Source: Pelomyxa schiedti (Eukaryota; Evosea; Pelobiontida; Pelomyxidae). Taken from it: DNA of 64,000 nucleotides. Both the position numbers and the translations under genes were made by a program. Under the pieces are notes generated by a model. The model was not told the origin of the DNA. It did not search any database and saw nothing but the letters and a program-made list of their open reading frames with translations. The first letter of the stretch is position 1. Each line of letters begins with the position of its first letter. Where the stretch lies: contig JAHLWZ010000797.1 in the NCBI GenBank assembly GCA_020536535.1, positions 1-64,000 of the forward strand, written 5' to 3'. Shown in pieces: positions 1-12,612 of this stretch.

Positions 1-378
<378 letters not shown>

Positions 379-472
379 CGCCCCCAGCCCCGGCGAGGTT
401 TTTTTTTCTTTTCTTTCTTGCCCAAAAAAAGGTGCGAACAGACCAAGTTGTTAAGGCGTTGATTTGTTGCGT

Positions 473-3400
473 TTATAATTTCTCTACTGTTCCGGTGGTG
501 CCGTCGATTCTGAGGGTTACGCCGGTGCGGATGAATGTGGTGTCAGAGGCAGCACCTTGGACAGACACCACGGCTGGGATTCCGTACTCGCGGGCAACAA
601 CGGATCCGTGTGACAAGAACCCCCCGGCCTCAGTGACGAGGCCTGCCGCTGCTAGGAATAACGGGGTCCACGCTGGGTCTGTCCCTGGGCACACCAGAAT
701 GTCACCTGTTTACATTGTAATGAGTGGTAGGAGTGAAGCGAAATGGCATTCATGTATCTTTTGATTTGATTAATAGGAGGAGGATTCTGGTACCTGGTTG
801 TAGTTGTGTTTGGACGGGATCGTGTATTACACAAGCACGGCCGGTTACAATACCTGGTGAGACACCGGTTCCGAGCAACATGTTTTCGCTTGGAACTGAG
901 GTTCTTGATGCCTGTTTTGGTGTTTGTAAGGGATGACGAACTGGCGGCACCATACCGCATTGTAGAAAGCTCTTCCATCACTGAGAATGATCCTAGGCAC
1001 TTGTCTTCTCATAAGTTCGTGGTTATAGGCATCCTTTCTGCGTTTGATCAGTTCACGAATATCCTCGGTCACCAGACTGGAATTCTGTGTTAGTCTTTCA
1101 AGGTCGTCCATGTGCAAGAATTTGATGTCATCAGGGCATTCTAAAATGCCCGTGGCGGTCAGTTTTTCTCCAACAGAGTTCATGCCCTCACGCATATATC
1201 TGAGGATTTTCATGAGGTACATCTTGGGCCATTCCCTGAAGCCAAAGAAGTTTCTCACGTTGAAGGAAAGTCGCCGAACTAACTTCCCACCAAAATAGTA
1301 ACGAAGCCACCCTCCACTGGTGTTTTGTGCAGCTATTTCTTGTTCCATTGCTTGACGTGCTACATCTTCACCATGGGCAAATGTTATATCTGGGGTGGCA
1401 GATTCAGGAATGAGTATGAAACTCTTTAGTGTTGACATGACGGGAGCGGGATCCTCAAACCACCTCTTGACTCCAAAGTCAACTTCATTCTGACATCGAC
1501 ATCCAAAATGCTCCAAAAAAACTGAAATTCCTTTTTGAACAGGAGGTGGTAAGTCCCCGTGCACAAAGAGTTCAGTAAGTCTTTCAGGTGTCTCTGCCTG
1601 AAATAAAGACAACGAGGTATCATCACGTGAAGAGCGCATTGCTTTGGCAATACTCCACAATTCCAGATCCATTTCAGTGGTACTGTAAATAAATGATTAC
1701 AGGAGGAAAAGGCTCGATAAATTACCAGTTGTTAGGAATGCTTCTAGTGATCTTGTAGGGAAGAGTTTTGTCAAGTGCAATCTTTTCAAGTACACTGAGT
1801 GATATGAAAGAAGGAGCTGCAAAAGGAACGAGCTGTGTAAGACCCCAGGCGAGGTAGTTGGACAAGTGCTCTCTCATATATGCCCTTACTCTTGGAATAT
1901 ACTTGTAAGCATCACTATCTACTGCTGTGAGGTATTGTCTAGCGATTGAGAGTGCAGTATTGCCCTTTGCAGTAATGCGGTTACGTGTGGAAGCGGAAAA
2001 TATGAAATTGTAGATGACTTTCGGTAGAAATTTTAGCAGTGTGGACAATAGCCGAACTACTTCTCGCGCTGTGGGACCCTGTTTGCGCAATAGAATTGGT
2101 TCTTCACGTTCAAGCTCAGAAATGATACGGCAAGTAGTAGGGTCTGTTGAAGCCAAGTAATTTCGTATTATTTTCCCCCCAATGGGATTCTTGAGAATCA
2201 CATCAAGGCGCACAAATATCCGCTCGCCTGCAACTGTAAAGTAGTCTTTCTGAAGTCTCTCTTGGAGTGAAATTCCCCCGAAAAGCCCATGAGTAGCCCC
2301 GAATGCATATTTCATGACATCTTGTCCAATAGGTGTTAAAGGCTTTTGAATACATTGTAATGCTCCAAAGGAATACCACATTTTGGAAGGAGCACTTTGA
2401 GTGGGAGAATCTAGCTCCGGAACGGGATATAACGAGGTTATTGCTCGTGACTGAAGCACATGAAAATAGCCATCTGTGGTCATTGCCCACTCAATATCCT
2501 GTGGCGTTCCATATTCTTTTTGAATGAAGCTACACATTCGCGAAAGGTCCAAAACCTGTGAGTCTGTGAGTGACTTATCTTCTGGAAAGCTGTTGGGTTC
2601 TTCAGCAATGCCACTGCCGTCCTTACGACTGAGGGCCACAATTCGTTTGGAACCCGTAGTGCTGGATTCAATTCGCCACTTTCGTGAGTCTACTACAAAG
2701 TGGTCAGGTTCTACCTTGCCTGACACAAGTGCTTCTCCCAGGCCAAAAGTGGAATCAATGACAATTTCAAACCTGTTTCCACTGACCGGGTTGGCTGTGA
2801 ATGCAACTCCTGAAGCGTGAGATTGTACCATTTCTTGTACAATTACAGCCATTGATGCCCCTTCATTTAATACATGATTTCTTGCCCGATACCCGGCAGC
2901 CCTTGTGTTCCACAAACTAGACCAGCACTTCACAAGCGAGTTTATCACCTGAAGTAAGTAGTAAAAAACGAAATAAAAAGAGCAATCATCAAGGCACACC
3001 TCATCTTCTCCAATGACATTCAAGTAGGTGTCATGCAAACCAGCAAACGAACAGTCTGAAGAGTCTTCAGTAGTAGCAGATGACCTGACTGCAACAGGAA
3101 CTGGATTGCCACCACTGCACAGTGTTCTATATGCCTCACAGACCTCCTTCCTTAATCCATCTGGAAGCTCACCCTAAGTACAAAAAAAAAACTGAACAAA
3201 CTCCCGAAACAGATTAAAAAGTGGGTTTTTGGTTCCACATACCTCCAGAAAAGCAGCCCTCAGTTTTTCCGCTAATAATACACTTTCTGGTGAATCGGCA
3301 TCACACTTTGGTGTACCAACACCGTCACCCTCCTTTCTCGTAATATGTGTTGATGTCGACGTCGTTGCCGTCGAGACTTCGTTTTCGGGATGCGGGTGAG

Positions 3401-3700
3401 TGTCGGGGGCACGCTCTCCCATAATGCCATCCCACTTGGGCTTGTTTTGGTCCACAAAAGAGCAATAAGCGACGGTCGTTACGACGAAGCCCCGAGGAAC
3501 GTTGAGCCCCGCCTTGCTCAACCTGATCAAGTTATGGGCTTTCCCTCCAACGCGTGGCCTGCCTTGTTCCTCGCAAATAGACGAGGACCTGCCACACTTC
3601 CCAAAAGTTAAAAATAACTCAACAAAAGAATCTGCGGTCCTACTCTTGTTGCGGCTCCAGTGTCGGTTGGTCGACCAAAAGGCACGATCACCGGCAACAT
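473..3700 (-). CDS. PEP synthase / rifampicin phosphotransferase-family enzyme
   Basis: Seven exons can be joined by GT-AG introns with perfect phase: 3700-3644, 3596-3243, 3173-3000, 2948-1726, 1682-956, 911-794 and 705-473. They total 2886 nt, or 961 aa plus stop. The N-terminal half is a PPDK_N ATP-grasp domain (VGGKAHNL, then AVRSSATTEDSS, then VQEMVQSHASGVAFT). The middle carries the family signature TTEMDLELW. The C-terminus is the PEP-utiliser mobile domain with GTDPAWTPLF and the phospho-His motif GGFLSHGSVVAREYGIP. Domain order ATP-grasp, spacer, His domain matches rifampicin phosphotransferase and the shorter PEP synthase-like proteins rather than PPDK, which ends in a TIM barrel. 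The reaction is ATP plus substrate, via a phospho-His intermediate; the substrate cannot be read from sequence. The family is mainly bacterial, so old lateral transfer followed by intron gain is plausible. Confidence 0.88.
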
Positions 3701-3872
3701 CGCCTGGAAAAACTTGATGGAAAAATGACAAGTAATTCCCCTAAAAAGCTCTGATCTTTCGCAGTGAACTAAAACGCGTTGTATTGTTAAATACACCTTA
3801 CAGTTGTTTAATGAAACAGAGATGACAGCAGAATGATTCCATCATCAGGAATACCAGGCCTGTTGGCTGGAT

Positions 3873-6321
3873 TTAGTGGTTTTTGTTGTTGTGCCCGTGG
3901 CTGGATTTGTGCTTGCTGTTGTGGCTATGACTGCGTTTATCTGGTGTACCTTTCTCGTCAGAACCCTTGTTGTCATTGTTGCTTTTATCTGGTGGTTCTG
4001 CTGTTTCCTCTGGTTTGCTGCTCTCAATGTCCCTCCCTCTGTCCGCTCCCCCATCACATTCTCCCCGGTTTTGCTCATCTCCCATCTCCCCTCTTCCCTC
4101 ATACCTTTCTCCATTGTCGTTGTTGTTGTTGTCATTGCCATTATCATTCGCAGTATCTCCGTCTTTCTCTTTATCTTTGGAATAGCCTGGCCCTGCACCC
4201 TCATAATAATCAGGATTGTTGTTGTCTCTGTTGCCGTTCTCGTTATCGTTGTCGTTGTTGTTGGCGTTAGTTCCCTGCAGTTCCACGTCATCTTTCACCG
4301 AATCACTGGCCTCAGACATTGCTGATCCGTTGGTTGATGCCACTGAGCCGTAGTCGTTCATGCCCCCGAATGAATTGGCAATGGTGGCTTCGGCATCCAA
4401 CCGTAGCTTTTTGAAGGGGGTTGGTTGGTTAAGTTATTGTGGGATTCGGCGGCTGTGTGGTGATGGAATGTGTTTCAGTTGTTAGTTACCTTCTCAAGTT
4501 TCTCCCGGAACTTGGGCACTTTGGCCTTGTCTAAGCATTATGGGTGAGTTGATTTGATTTCGGCTTTAGTCTTGGATACTAACCGGTCATTAGAACTGTG
4601 GAGTGTGTTTTGCACAATTCAATCGCCTTGTGATTGAAGAAAATCTGCCACAAAAATTAAAAAGGAAGGAGGGAGTTGTGGACTACTGTAGTTGCAATAA
4701 AGTCCACAACAGCTGTGGCAAATACAAGCAAGCCAAATCCACTGATAAACTGGAAAGGAGAATCAATTTAAAAGAGCTAAGGGAGTCTCTCCCACTTCCC
4801 AAATGAAGGGAGAAACCCATACAGAAAGAAGGAGAGTGGTAAAATCGAATTTGCACAAGGTGCCAACTTGGAATGTCTGAGCAATTTAGAATCACAAAAC
4901 AAGGTTGAAAATTTACCAGTATGCGAACACCATGCCTAGAATAATGTACTTAATTAGTGAAGATTGGAAGAGGGAGTGTATTACCGTTCTTGTTTGAAGC
5001 GTAGTGTTCTATTCTCGTTGTAGTCAGTCTCAATTGTTTTATATTTTGTTTGTGGCAGTGCCTCCACGGTGATGGAGTATCTAGAAACTGTTAATTTTGG
5101 CTCTTTACCGATTTCCTACCTTATATCATTTAGGTTGAATGACCACTTATTAGAATAGCTAATTGTCAGTGTAATAACAATTCCACAGTCTCGCCAAGAG
5201 TCATCGCTATCCGGAATGGTTGCTATTAATTCACGCGTCAAAAAATTGTGGGAAAGAAAGGGAAAGCAAACATATATTATCTAGCGAGTCAATGCCAGCA
5301 GCTTTCAATAGTGCATCTACTTCAATATAATCATAGTCTTCCCGCTGCCCCACACTATTTGGGGCCTCCAATTCGACTTTCTCACCCTTATAGTTGTATA
5401 GGTCTCCTGAAAGCTTTAAAGTAGGTGTCAATACGGCGTCTACTCAAATGGACCATACATATCTGCCCTGTCGCGAGATTTTCGTCTCAGGCGAGAAAAA
5501 GCTATGGTCAATACTGACCTAATTGATACACATTATACCACTCTCCAAACAGAAGAAATAGAATACAAGAAAATGCTCAACATCAGCGATGTAAGCGCCG
5601 TACTCGTCAGATGCATCTTCAAAGAAGCACTCGAATTCTTCTCGGCTGCACCCAGGTATAGCCTTTCCACAGTCTAAGCAGGCAAATGAATGCGTACGGA
5701 GATACCTCATATTTTGTATCAATCCTTGTTGTCACCAAAATAGCATTTTGTTCCGTTGAAGGGAACCTTAATAATGAAGTTAAGAGATAGAAGATGCGTA
5801 CAATGGGAGTTAACCTTACTTCATACTTGTCCCAGTAGACACAGTTCTCTTTATCATGGATACTTGGAAGGCTACTATCTAAACAATATGTAATATTTTC
5901 TGGTGGAAGATAAGGGTCGGGCTATGAGTTCGGTTTTCCCCAAATAGATGGAGGTAAAAATGTCAGTTTCGGTCTTTTGATAATGGTGATACCTCGTCAA
6001 GAGCAAGACGAACAGCTCCAGTTGGAGCATCAGTGAGTAAGTAATTCTTCTCCCATAGGATGGTAAAAAAACAAGTATACAACTGCTTGTTGTTGAGAGG
6101 GAAAACCCAAAAAAAAAAAAAAAAAAACACAGAAGGGGAGTGTGAAACAGAGTTGCACAAACAAAATGGGTACACACAATTATGCAGCAACAACAAAACC
6201 AGTGCAGTGCTGCCAAACGCCAATCACGAACTTTGACAGTTTGCACAGTAGTGTAGCATGCAGCTTCCTCCCAAACAGAGTCCAGTGCTCCAAGTAGGAT
6301 TTTCTTGAGGCTCGCCCCCAT
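3873..6321 (-). CDS. P2X receptor (ATP-gated cation channel) with long acidic tail
   Basis: Fifteen exons close in phase to 552 aa. Exons: 6321-6178, 6082-5993, 5921-5827, 5766-5706, 5662-5567, 5518-5459, 5413-5272, 5222-5120, 5080-4985, 4935-4917, 4876-4823, 4749-4687, 4644-4584, 4530-4490, 4406-3873; the exon 1/2 junction is the least certain. The N-terminus has YTTVQTVKVRDWRLAALHW, as in Dictyostelium P2X, then TM1 and WEKNYLLTDAPTGAVRL. The ectodomain includes TEQNAILVTTRI and NRTLRFKQERHGVRIL, the region holding a conserved ATP-contact Lys. TM2 is FISGFGLLVFATAVVDFIATT. The last exon encodes an unusual 178-residue hydrophilic tail rich in Asn, Asp, Gly and Glu. Only about five ectodomain cysteines are visible, against ten conserved in vertebrates. 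In Dictyostelium such channels sit on the contractile vacuole; the location here is inferred. Confidence 0.9.
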
Positions 6322-6628
6322 GTCTATGAGTTTATATTTACTTTTGGCTCTGTTTTTACTCGCGCCGCCCTCCTTTGTTGTGTTGTACCACTTTTTTTCT
6401 TTCCCCCCCTCGAAACCTCGTTTCGTGCTGCCTTGCCGTAGGTTTTGTTGAAATCCGGTTTCTGCGATTTTTCCCTCATGGATGTTTGGATCAACAGCAA
6501 TCTGGGAGTTTCCGATAGAGGAATGACTTTCCTGAGTCTGCCCTGTGGCACCGTTTGCTGGCAACAATCTCACCTTGGGTCCAGGATTAGCATCTGAACG
6601 GATCCAGATTTCTACCAATTCTGTACAG

Positions 6629-9171
6629 GCAGACGATGGAGACCGAGACAAGGAAGTATTAAGAGGACAGTGGGGTTCTTCCTTGGTCCCTTGTTGTTAG
6701 TATCTGCATCTCTAACTCCCTTTGAGTATGTCTTTTTCCCCCAACGTACCGTTCGTGTGTGCAAAGGAACGTGCCATTGTGCCTGTGCACATTCAGTTTG
6801 GTTTGATAAATGACGATCGTTGTTTTCAGCCCGGTGAACCCACTTGTGGGACGATGCCTTGGTGTCACGTTGTGGATGTGCTGCTGGTGGGTTACGGACT
6901 GCTCGCCAATGTACGTCACTGCCCTGCTGCCTCTCGTGCTGTTCCCACTTATGGGAATACTCTCCGCGTCCGAAGTGGCGAAGCAATACGTGGATTCTCT
7001 CAGTTTCATTCAATTGGGAGGTGCCATGGTTGCCCTGGCACTGGCTCGTTGGGGATTGCAGCAGAGAATGGCTCTGTTTGCCATGTCTAAAGTTGGTAAG
7101 CTTTTGCTTTTACTGTTGCTTTTTTCTCTAGATTATGTTTTACTTGAAAACTCCTGTGAATGTGGTGGAAGTGAATAGAGTGGATGATTGAGGGGATTTT
7201 TCTCATGTGGAAGGTAGGTGCACGGCCTGAAGTACTTCTTCTTGCATTCAGCTGGATAACATTCTTTTTGAGCATGTGGATATCAAATACAACTACCACA
7301 CTTTTGATGCTAACAAACGTTCTTGCGCTCCTGTCACAACTGGAACCCCCAGTTGGCGAAATCTCTGACATATACGAAAAGTTTGCCTTTTCCTCCTAAT
7401 AAAACAAATGAAAGGAATCCTAAGAGGTCCACCCAGGCAGAGGAAAGAGGTTTCAGCCTTTGGAAAGATGGTACTTTTATCAATATCCTGGTCTTCTTCA
7501 ATTGGAGGTAATATGTCTTATTTTTTTTTTTTTGTGCTCCTCATAAGTTTTCTAAGGAGCCAGCTCGTTGGTTGGAACTGCTACAAATCTCATCTTTGTA
7601 AATGTGTACAGTGTAAATTTCCCAGACGGAGTCGAAATCACTTTTGCAAAGTGGTTCACATACTGTTTCCCGGTGTCATTCATTCTCAATATTTTTTGCT
7701 GGTTCCTGCTTGTTTGCCTATTTTGGTTCCTGCGTGGCAGCATCAGAGGTTGGTGAGTATTTCTTTTTTACTTCACGAATGTCATGTCAAAACCCAATTC
7801 CTGCCTTAGGGACATCCAACTTTGCAGGGTTAACAAAAGCTTCTTTGAAGGAACGGTATCTTTCTTTACCAAAGATATGTTATGAGGAAATCGTAGTCCT
7901 TGTGGATTTCTGTGCCCTTGCAATTCTTTTCATGTTTCGAAGTGGTAAGCACACACCTCAGTGAGATCGATTGATTACATATTTTGTCTTCAGACATCGA
8001 CTTTGGCGTTTTTGTACTTCCTGGGTGGGGAAGAGTATTCCCAAAAAATTTTGCCAATGACAGTACAGTGGCAATTCTGTGTGGCGGGATAATGTACCTT
8101 ATTCCTGGAAGACGCTCATACACAGCCGCACAACGCCATACTCCCTCTAGTGAAGATAGATCCCAGTATGACAGGGCATCTCTGGAGGAGCCACTAAGCG
8201 CCGAATCAAATGTGGGATCTGCCAACTCGGTTGAACTCAGAGAATTGCCTACCGATCACGTTGCTTTGGACATTTTGCCACATACTTCTGAGCAAGCCCC
8301 AGAACTTTCCACAAGCCTTGTGATGCAACGCCCACTGATTAATGAAACAATGCACACAACTCAGAGAGATCCTTCAAGTTGCTGTACACTGCAACATTGT
8401 ACCCCAAGGATTATATACAAAAAGCTCTTTTCTTGGGCGGATACTAAAATTCTTGATGCTGATTCATTCAAGGAACTTCCTTGGGATGTTATCATTTTGC
8501 TCGGTGGTGGACTTGCTCTTGCCCAAGTTTGTCCTGAAGCAAACCTGTATCTGTTTTATACCAAATTAGGGGCTGAATGCTAGTGGACTGGGAAGTTGGT
8601 TTGGGTCCCTTCTAAATGATCTCCAAGGAGTACCTTTGTGGGTACTTGTTCTTATAGCCTCCCTGATGACGAAGGTTGCAAAAACTCCCAGCTTATGATT
8701 CCCCAAAACTCTCCAGGCACTTACCGAGATTACTGTCAATGTTGCTGCAGCCACGATTCTGCTTCCGGTTGTTGCTAGTCTAGCAATTGCTACTGGAACT
8801 GAACCTTTGGTCCTCATGATTCCGGCTACACTGGTATACACTCAAATACCTCCTCCCGTTCCCATTTCACACTGTTGTAGTGCGCTTCTTTTGCCTTCAT
8901 GCTTCCAACTGCTTGTGCTTCAAACTTGATTGTATTTAGCAGCCGGAAGCTTCAAATACATGGTAAGTTGAAAGCCCATGTTCTGTCAGCTTATCTGCGC
9001 GCAGAAATGCTTCTTTGGGGCTCATTTCTAAGTTTACTTTGTATTGGGATACTCACCCTTGTCAGCATCCTGGGTGAGGGTTGGCTTGGTTGGTCCTTTG
9101 GTCTTAGTTCCCTCAGCACCTCCGGATCCATTTCATCAAGTTCCACGAGTTCTATTTTTCTCCGAGAATAG
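6629..9171 (+). CDS. SLC13/DASS-family divalent anion:sodium symporter
   Basis: Multi-exon transporter. In-phase exons give SLC13 hallmarks in order: a first TM with FFLGPLLLVSASLTPF; CWWVTDCSPMYVTALLPL; VALALARWGLQQRMAL; SMWISNTTTTLLML; SIGGASSLVGTATNLI (first Na/substrate motif); LPWDVIILLGGGLALAQG; a helix ALTEITVNVAAATILLP; CASFAFMLPTACASNLIVF (second motif); and a final TM. A hydrophilic Ser/Glu-rich loop (about 8120-8400) sits between the two halves, as in eukaryotic family members. Substrate (sulfate, dicarboxylate or citrate) cannot be told. The 5' end is uncertain: the first recognisable exon follows an acceptor at 6628 and has no in-frame ATG; a start near 6479 with a short upstream exon is one possibility. 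The gene ends 23 bp from the convergent PUS1 gene. Confidence 0.88.
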
Positions 9172-9194
9172 AGCAAAAAAAAATAAAGTTATTC

Positions 9195-11029
9195 TCAACT
9201 ACTGGTGCTCGTAGAAGGTTGTGCTACAGAGTGGAAAGGCAACAAGCTTGTCAAAAAAGCAGGAAAGCCACACAGGGGCAGAGCTTCTTGCATGTATAAC
9301 CAGTGCTGCACCTCATGGGAAGCGAACTCACTGTTCACAATGTGCTTGTGCAGCAATTGTTCCTTGAACTCTCTCACCTGAGTTGGGAATTCTGATGCGG
9401 AGATGATTCCACGTGTTACACCAAGGGTTGTGTTGTATGAGTCAAACAATGGCTGGTCTAAATATAGTCCAACTGCCGGTGCAGTGGGAATTCCCCCGCC
9501 CACATTCTGTGGAGACATGGATTGGTTGAGGGCTTCAGTAACTACTTCGATTGGCGGGAGTGGCCTAAGGCGCAGCAAAAGGATGGCAAATCCAACCATT
9601 TTGCGGATTTGAAACTGCATAAAGCTTTGACCACTCACTTTCAGGGAAACCAGTTGCATACCGTCCACTGTAAAAAGTTTGAGAACTACGATTAGGAAAT
9701 ACAATGCACATACCGTTGAACGGATCACTGCAAGTAAAAGAAGTTATGAACCGTTTGGAGTTGGAGGCGGTAGGGGATTTTCCAATTGTGAAATTGTGGT
9801 AGAGGTGGGTTTTCTCATATAAGTGAAGAAATTTCCTGAGATAGTCGAGCCGTGGGTCACTTGCGTCTATGTTGGGCCACCACTGTTCTCTGGTAGTGGC
9901 CTGTGTAGTGGGATGGACCGTGGCCAATGGTGTGTTGCTGGTATCGGGTTTGGGGTCTGCTGCTGTAGTACTTGAAGTTGTGCAGGATGTTTCTGATTCC
10001 TCTTCACTTTCATCTTTGAAGCTCACCTCTTGATAGGATTTGTATGGTGTACCATCAGCCTTTGGAGCAGGAGCGGGAGTTGCCGAATCAGTGAAAAAAA
10101 ACGTGGGTACCACATATTCATAATCTCGGCCATTTGCACGCCGTTTGGCATCGAAGGTCATTGTTGTCTTACGGTACCCATAAATCGAAATGGTAGTACC
10201 TGCTAATTCTCTATTGATTCGCTCAATGATATCGGGTTCAATAATCATGCTAAGTTGAGCTTAAAAAGAAAAAAAGAAAACTGCAGGCACACTTTAACGA
10301 TACGACATTGCACGCAGCAGATACGCCTTTGTCAGTCCGTGTGCATCGTGACCAGGACACCTTTGTAAGAGACCCAGCATTGTCATCTGAAATGCCACTG
10401 GAAAGAAGTTTTGGTGAGTACTAATATTGGAGAAAAAAAGGAAAGAGGGAAATCAAAAGGGGAAGAAAAGTAGATTACACTACAAGAGGGGCCAAGATAC
10501 ACTACCCAGCACGGTGGATTGCAGCCAACAAATCACCCTCAATGGTTTTAGCATTTGGGTTGTGCTGCATGCCCTTGTAGCCTGTCCCCAAGTACCTCAT
10601 TAGCAAGGCCACTCTAGTCTTTGGCTTCCTCTTCTTTCCGCCACCTTCACCACCACTCTTTGTTGAATTTGCATTTGCATTTGCATTTGCAGTTGCAGTT
10701 GCAGTTGCAGTTGCCCTTGCAGATGTGCACATTACACTCGCACTTGCAACTGCAGGTGTAGGCGTCGATGGCTTTTCAGATGCGGTGGTCGCAGGATTCG
10801 TCGCATTTTCTGTGTTGGTCGCGCATTTGTTTGGTGGGCACGACGAGCACGAGTCTGCAATAATTGGTTGGGACTGAATCTGGGACGGCGAACTGCCGAC
10901 TTCACCCTGCTTGATCGAATCTGATGCCCCAGAGACATGCACCTCGCGCGTCTCCGAATTGGACGACGAAGAAGGGGACACCCGTGGCCTCTTGCTATTG
11001 GGCTCAACTTCTTGTTCTGGTTTGTTCAT
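9195..11029 (-). CDS. PUS1: tRNA pseudouridine synthase, TruA/PUS1 family
   Basis: Four exons. The first (from ATG 11029) has a Ser-, Ala- and Thr-rich leader, including an Ala-Thr/Ala-Asn run from a hexanucleotide repeat near 10670-10710, then KTRVALLMRYLGTGYKGMQ and TIEGDLL. The second carries the catalytic-Asp motif SRCTRTDKGVSA (about 10310-10420). The third starts MIIEPDIIERINREL, and the last has GQSFMQFQIRKMVG, the RNA-binding and catalytic-cleft motif. This order is that of PUS1-type enzymes, which convert uridines in tRNA, and in yeast and animals some snRNA and mRNA sites, to pseudouridine. An internal acidic/Ser-rich insertion separates the two halves of the catalytic domain. The last introns follow GT-AG and keep phase. 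Confidence 0.9.
10672..10712 (-). repeat. Hexanucleotide-type repeat inside PUS1 exon 1
   Basis: Repeats of GCATTT followed by GCAGTT units (plus strand). On the coding strand they give alternating Ala-Asn and Ala-Thr dipeptides in the disordered N-terminal leader. This is typical replication-slippage low complexity; no function is implied. Confidence 0.7.
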
Positions 11030-11128
11030 CGGTTATTGTTGTTGTGTAGGCCCTATGATTAGGACGCGTATCGTCTATGCTTTTTGTGAAGAAAAAATCA
11101 ATGATGAGGAAGATTGATCTTGGTGCTT

Positions 11129-11888
11129 TTACAGGCATTTGGAAATAAACAGAATGTAAAGTGTGAGGGCAACAATAATGGCCATCACAGTGTTCAGACC
11201 TGTGATGGTAGTATTGTGACAGGTCCCACTATCGGGACCAGAAGAATTTGTCACAGTGCTTGAGGCATGATTTGATGTGGTTGTTCTTGTAGTTGTAGTT
11301 GTGATGGTTTTTGCTGAACTTGTTGGTGGTTGTTCTGCTGTCGAGTCATTATTATTTGATAGTGACAAAGGTAGACAACTTACCAACACTGGTATTCATG
11401 GAACAGTCACATTTACATTTAGAGCCACGAGCCGTGATTGATGTGGCTGCTGATTTAAGATAGCACTCCTCATTCTCGTACTCATCCTCACCCTTGTTCT
11501 TGTGCTCACCAGGAGCCATGCAATTGTGGTCCACTTGCAGATCCGGGTTATGGGTCCCGCTTGCACCCCTAGTGCAAGTGCAGTTGCTTTTGTGCTCATC
11601 ACCACCCATTTGGCGTAAATGCTGGTCTGGTTGGGCAATAGGAACAAGTTGTGCAGGGTCAATTTGGGGCTGGTGTTGTTGAGGATGATTGGGGGGTTGG
11701 TTGTTGTTATTGTTATTGTTCACATCAGTGCAGGCGGCAAGTTGCATTTCCTCCACGTGAATCTGGTGTGCAAGGGCCGCGTCGATGGCAACGTCATTGG
11801 CGCCAACTGCTATGGGCTGGACGTACCCAGCGGCCGCAAAGTCAGGCACGCACACGCACAAGAAGTTGCTACTCGTTATGGGATACAT
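11129..11888 (-). CDS. Thr-rich cell-surface-like protein with C-terminal hydrophobic anchor
   Basis: Not a recognised family. Two exons: 11888 to about 11396 and about 11355 to 11129. The first starts MYPITSSNFLCVCV and runs through an Ala/Val-rich stretch, an Asn/Gln/Pro-rich run and a Cys-containing segment (CTCTRG, CKCDCS). The second is a Thr/Ser mucin-like stretch with N-glycosylation sequons ending in a hydrophobic segment AIIVALTLYILFI followed by SKCL. This layout suggests a surface or endomembrane protein held by a C-terminal TM or GPI-type signal. No clear N-terminal signal peptide follows this ATG, so an upstream exon or a tail-anchored topology is possible. Confidence 0.5.
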
Positions 11889-12199
11889 AGGAGGTGATAA
11901 TTAAGACAAAAACCCAATCCTCAACAACATCGCTGCAAAATCGTGTACATACGGGTCCGTTGGTGGGCGATCGGAGGTTTTATCGATACGATGAAAACAT
12001 CAAAATAGGCGAAAAATGCCCTGTAATTAATGAGAGGAGGGAAAATCTGGGTGTTGCGCTGTAACCTGGTCCAAAAAACAGCCGATGATATGCCCCTGGT
12101 TTGGTTGTGTCTGTGGTGGTTGTAAGGGAGAAATGATTTTTTTTATAGGAAAACGGGTCGATTGTAGCGATTGGGCGCTGAGAAGCACAGCAACGAATA

Positions 12200-12612
12200 A
12201 TGGCAAAACTTGCATGTTGTGGCTGTGAATTGAGTGCAAACAACACTGTACAGCACAAATTGGCGCAGACACATCAAGTCTACCCTGTGACACTTTGAGT
12301 GTCGTTGTTCCCACCTTGCCTGCAAACTGTTCAACAACCTGGGTTGCTGCTTATTTGAAAAGTACTGGTAGCTCTCCCTGTGGACTCAGGTAGATTGAAT
12401 GACTTGCCCTTCCTAATTATTATGCAGGTATGGGAGAAGGCAGCAGAACTGTTTCTTTCAGTCCGGCTCCATACATCCCAGCCTCTCCTCACTCCTTCCT
12501 GACCTCTTATTCTTTGCCTTCCGGCTCCAATTCTTTACCTTCCGCATATAGACAGTCAAGCCCACAAGACGCTCCCCAGTCTGCACAATACCATGGAAAC
12601 CAAAACTTGTGA
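12200..12612 (+). other. Small gene locus, coding strand ambiguous
   Basis: On the plus strand an ATG at 12200 opens MAKLACCGCELSANN, and a downstream exon after the acceptor at about 12427 encodes a Ser/Pro/Tyr-rich tail (SPAPYIPASPH, then YHGNQNL) ending at 12612. On the minus strand three in-phase mini-exons with good GTAAGT/GTAAA donors can also be joined from an ATG near 12790 (MDRNRTFFAWN, then LQYNNL, then TGERLVGLTVYMRK). I cannot decide between them from sequence alone, and recognise no family on either strand. Confidence 0.3.

Noticed and set aside
3833-4325. Plus-strand hydrophobic Cys/Val-rich ORFs
   Set aside because: Antisense of the Asn/Asp-rich P2X tail (AAY/GAY read as hydrophobic codons).
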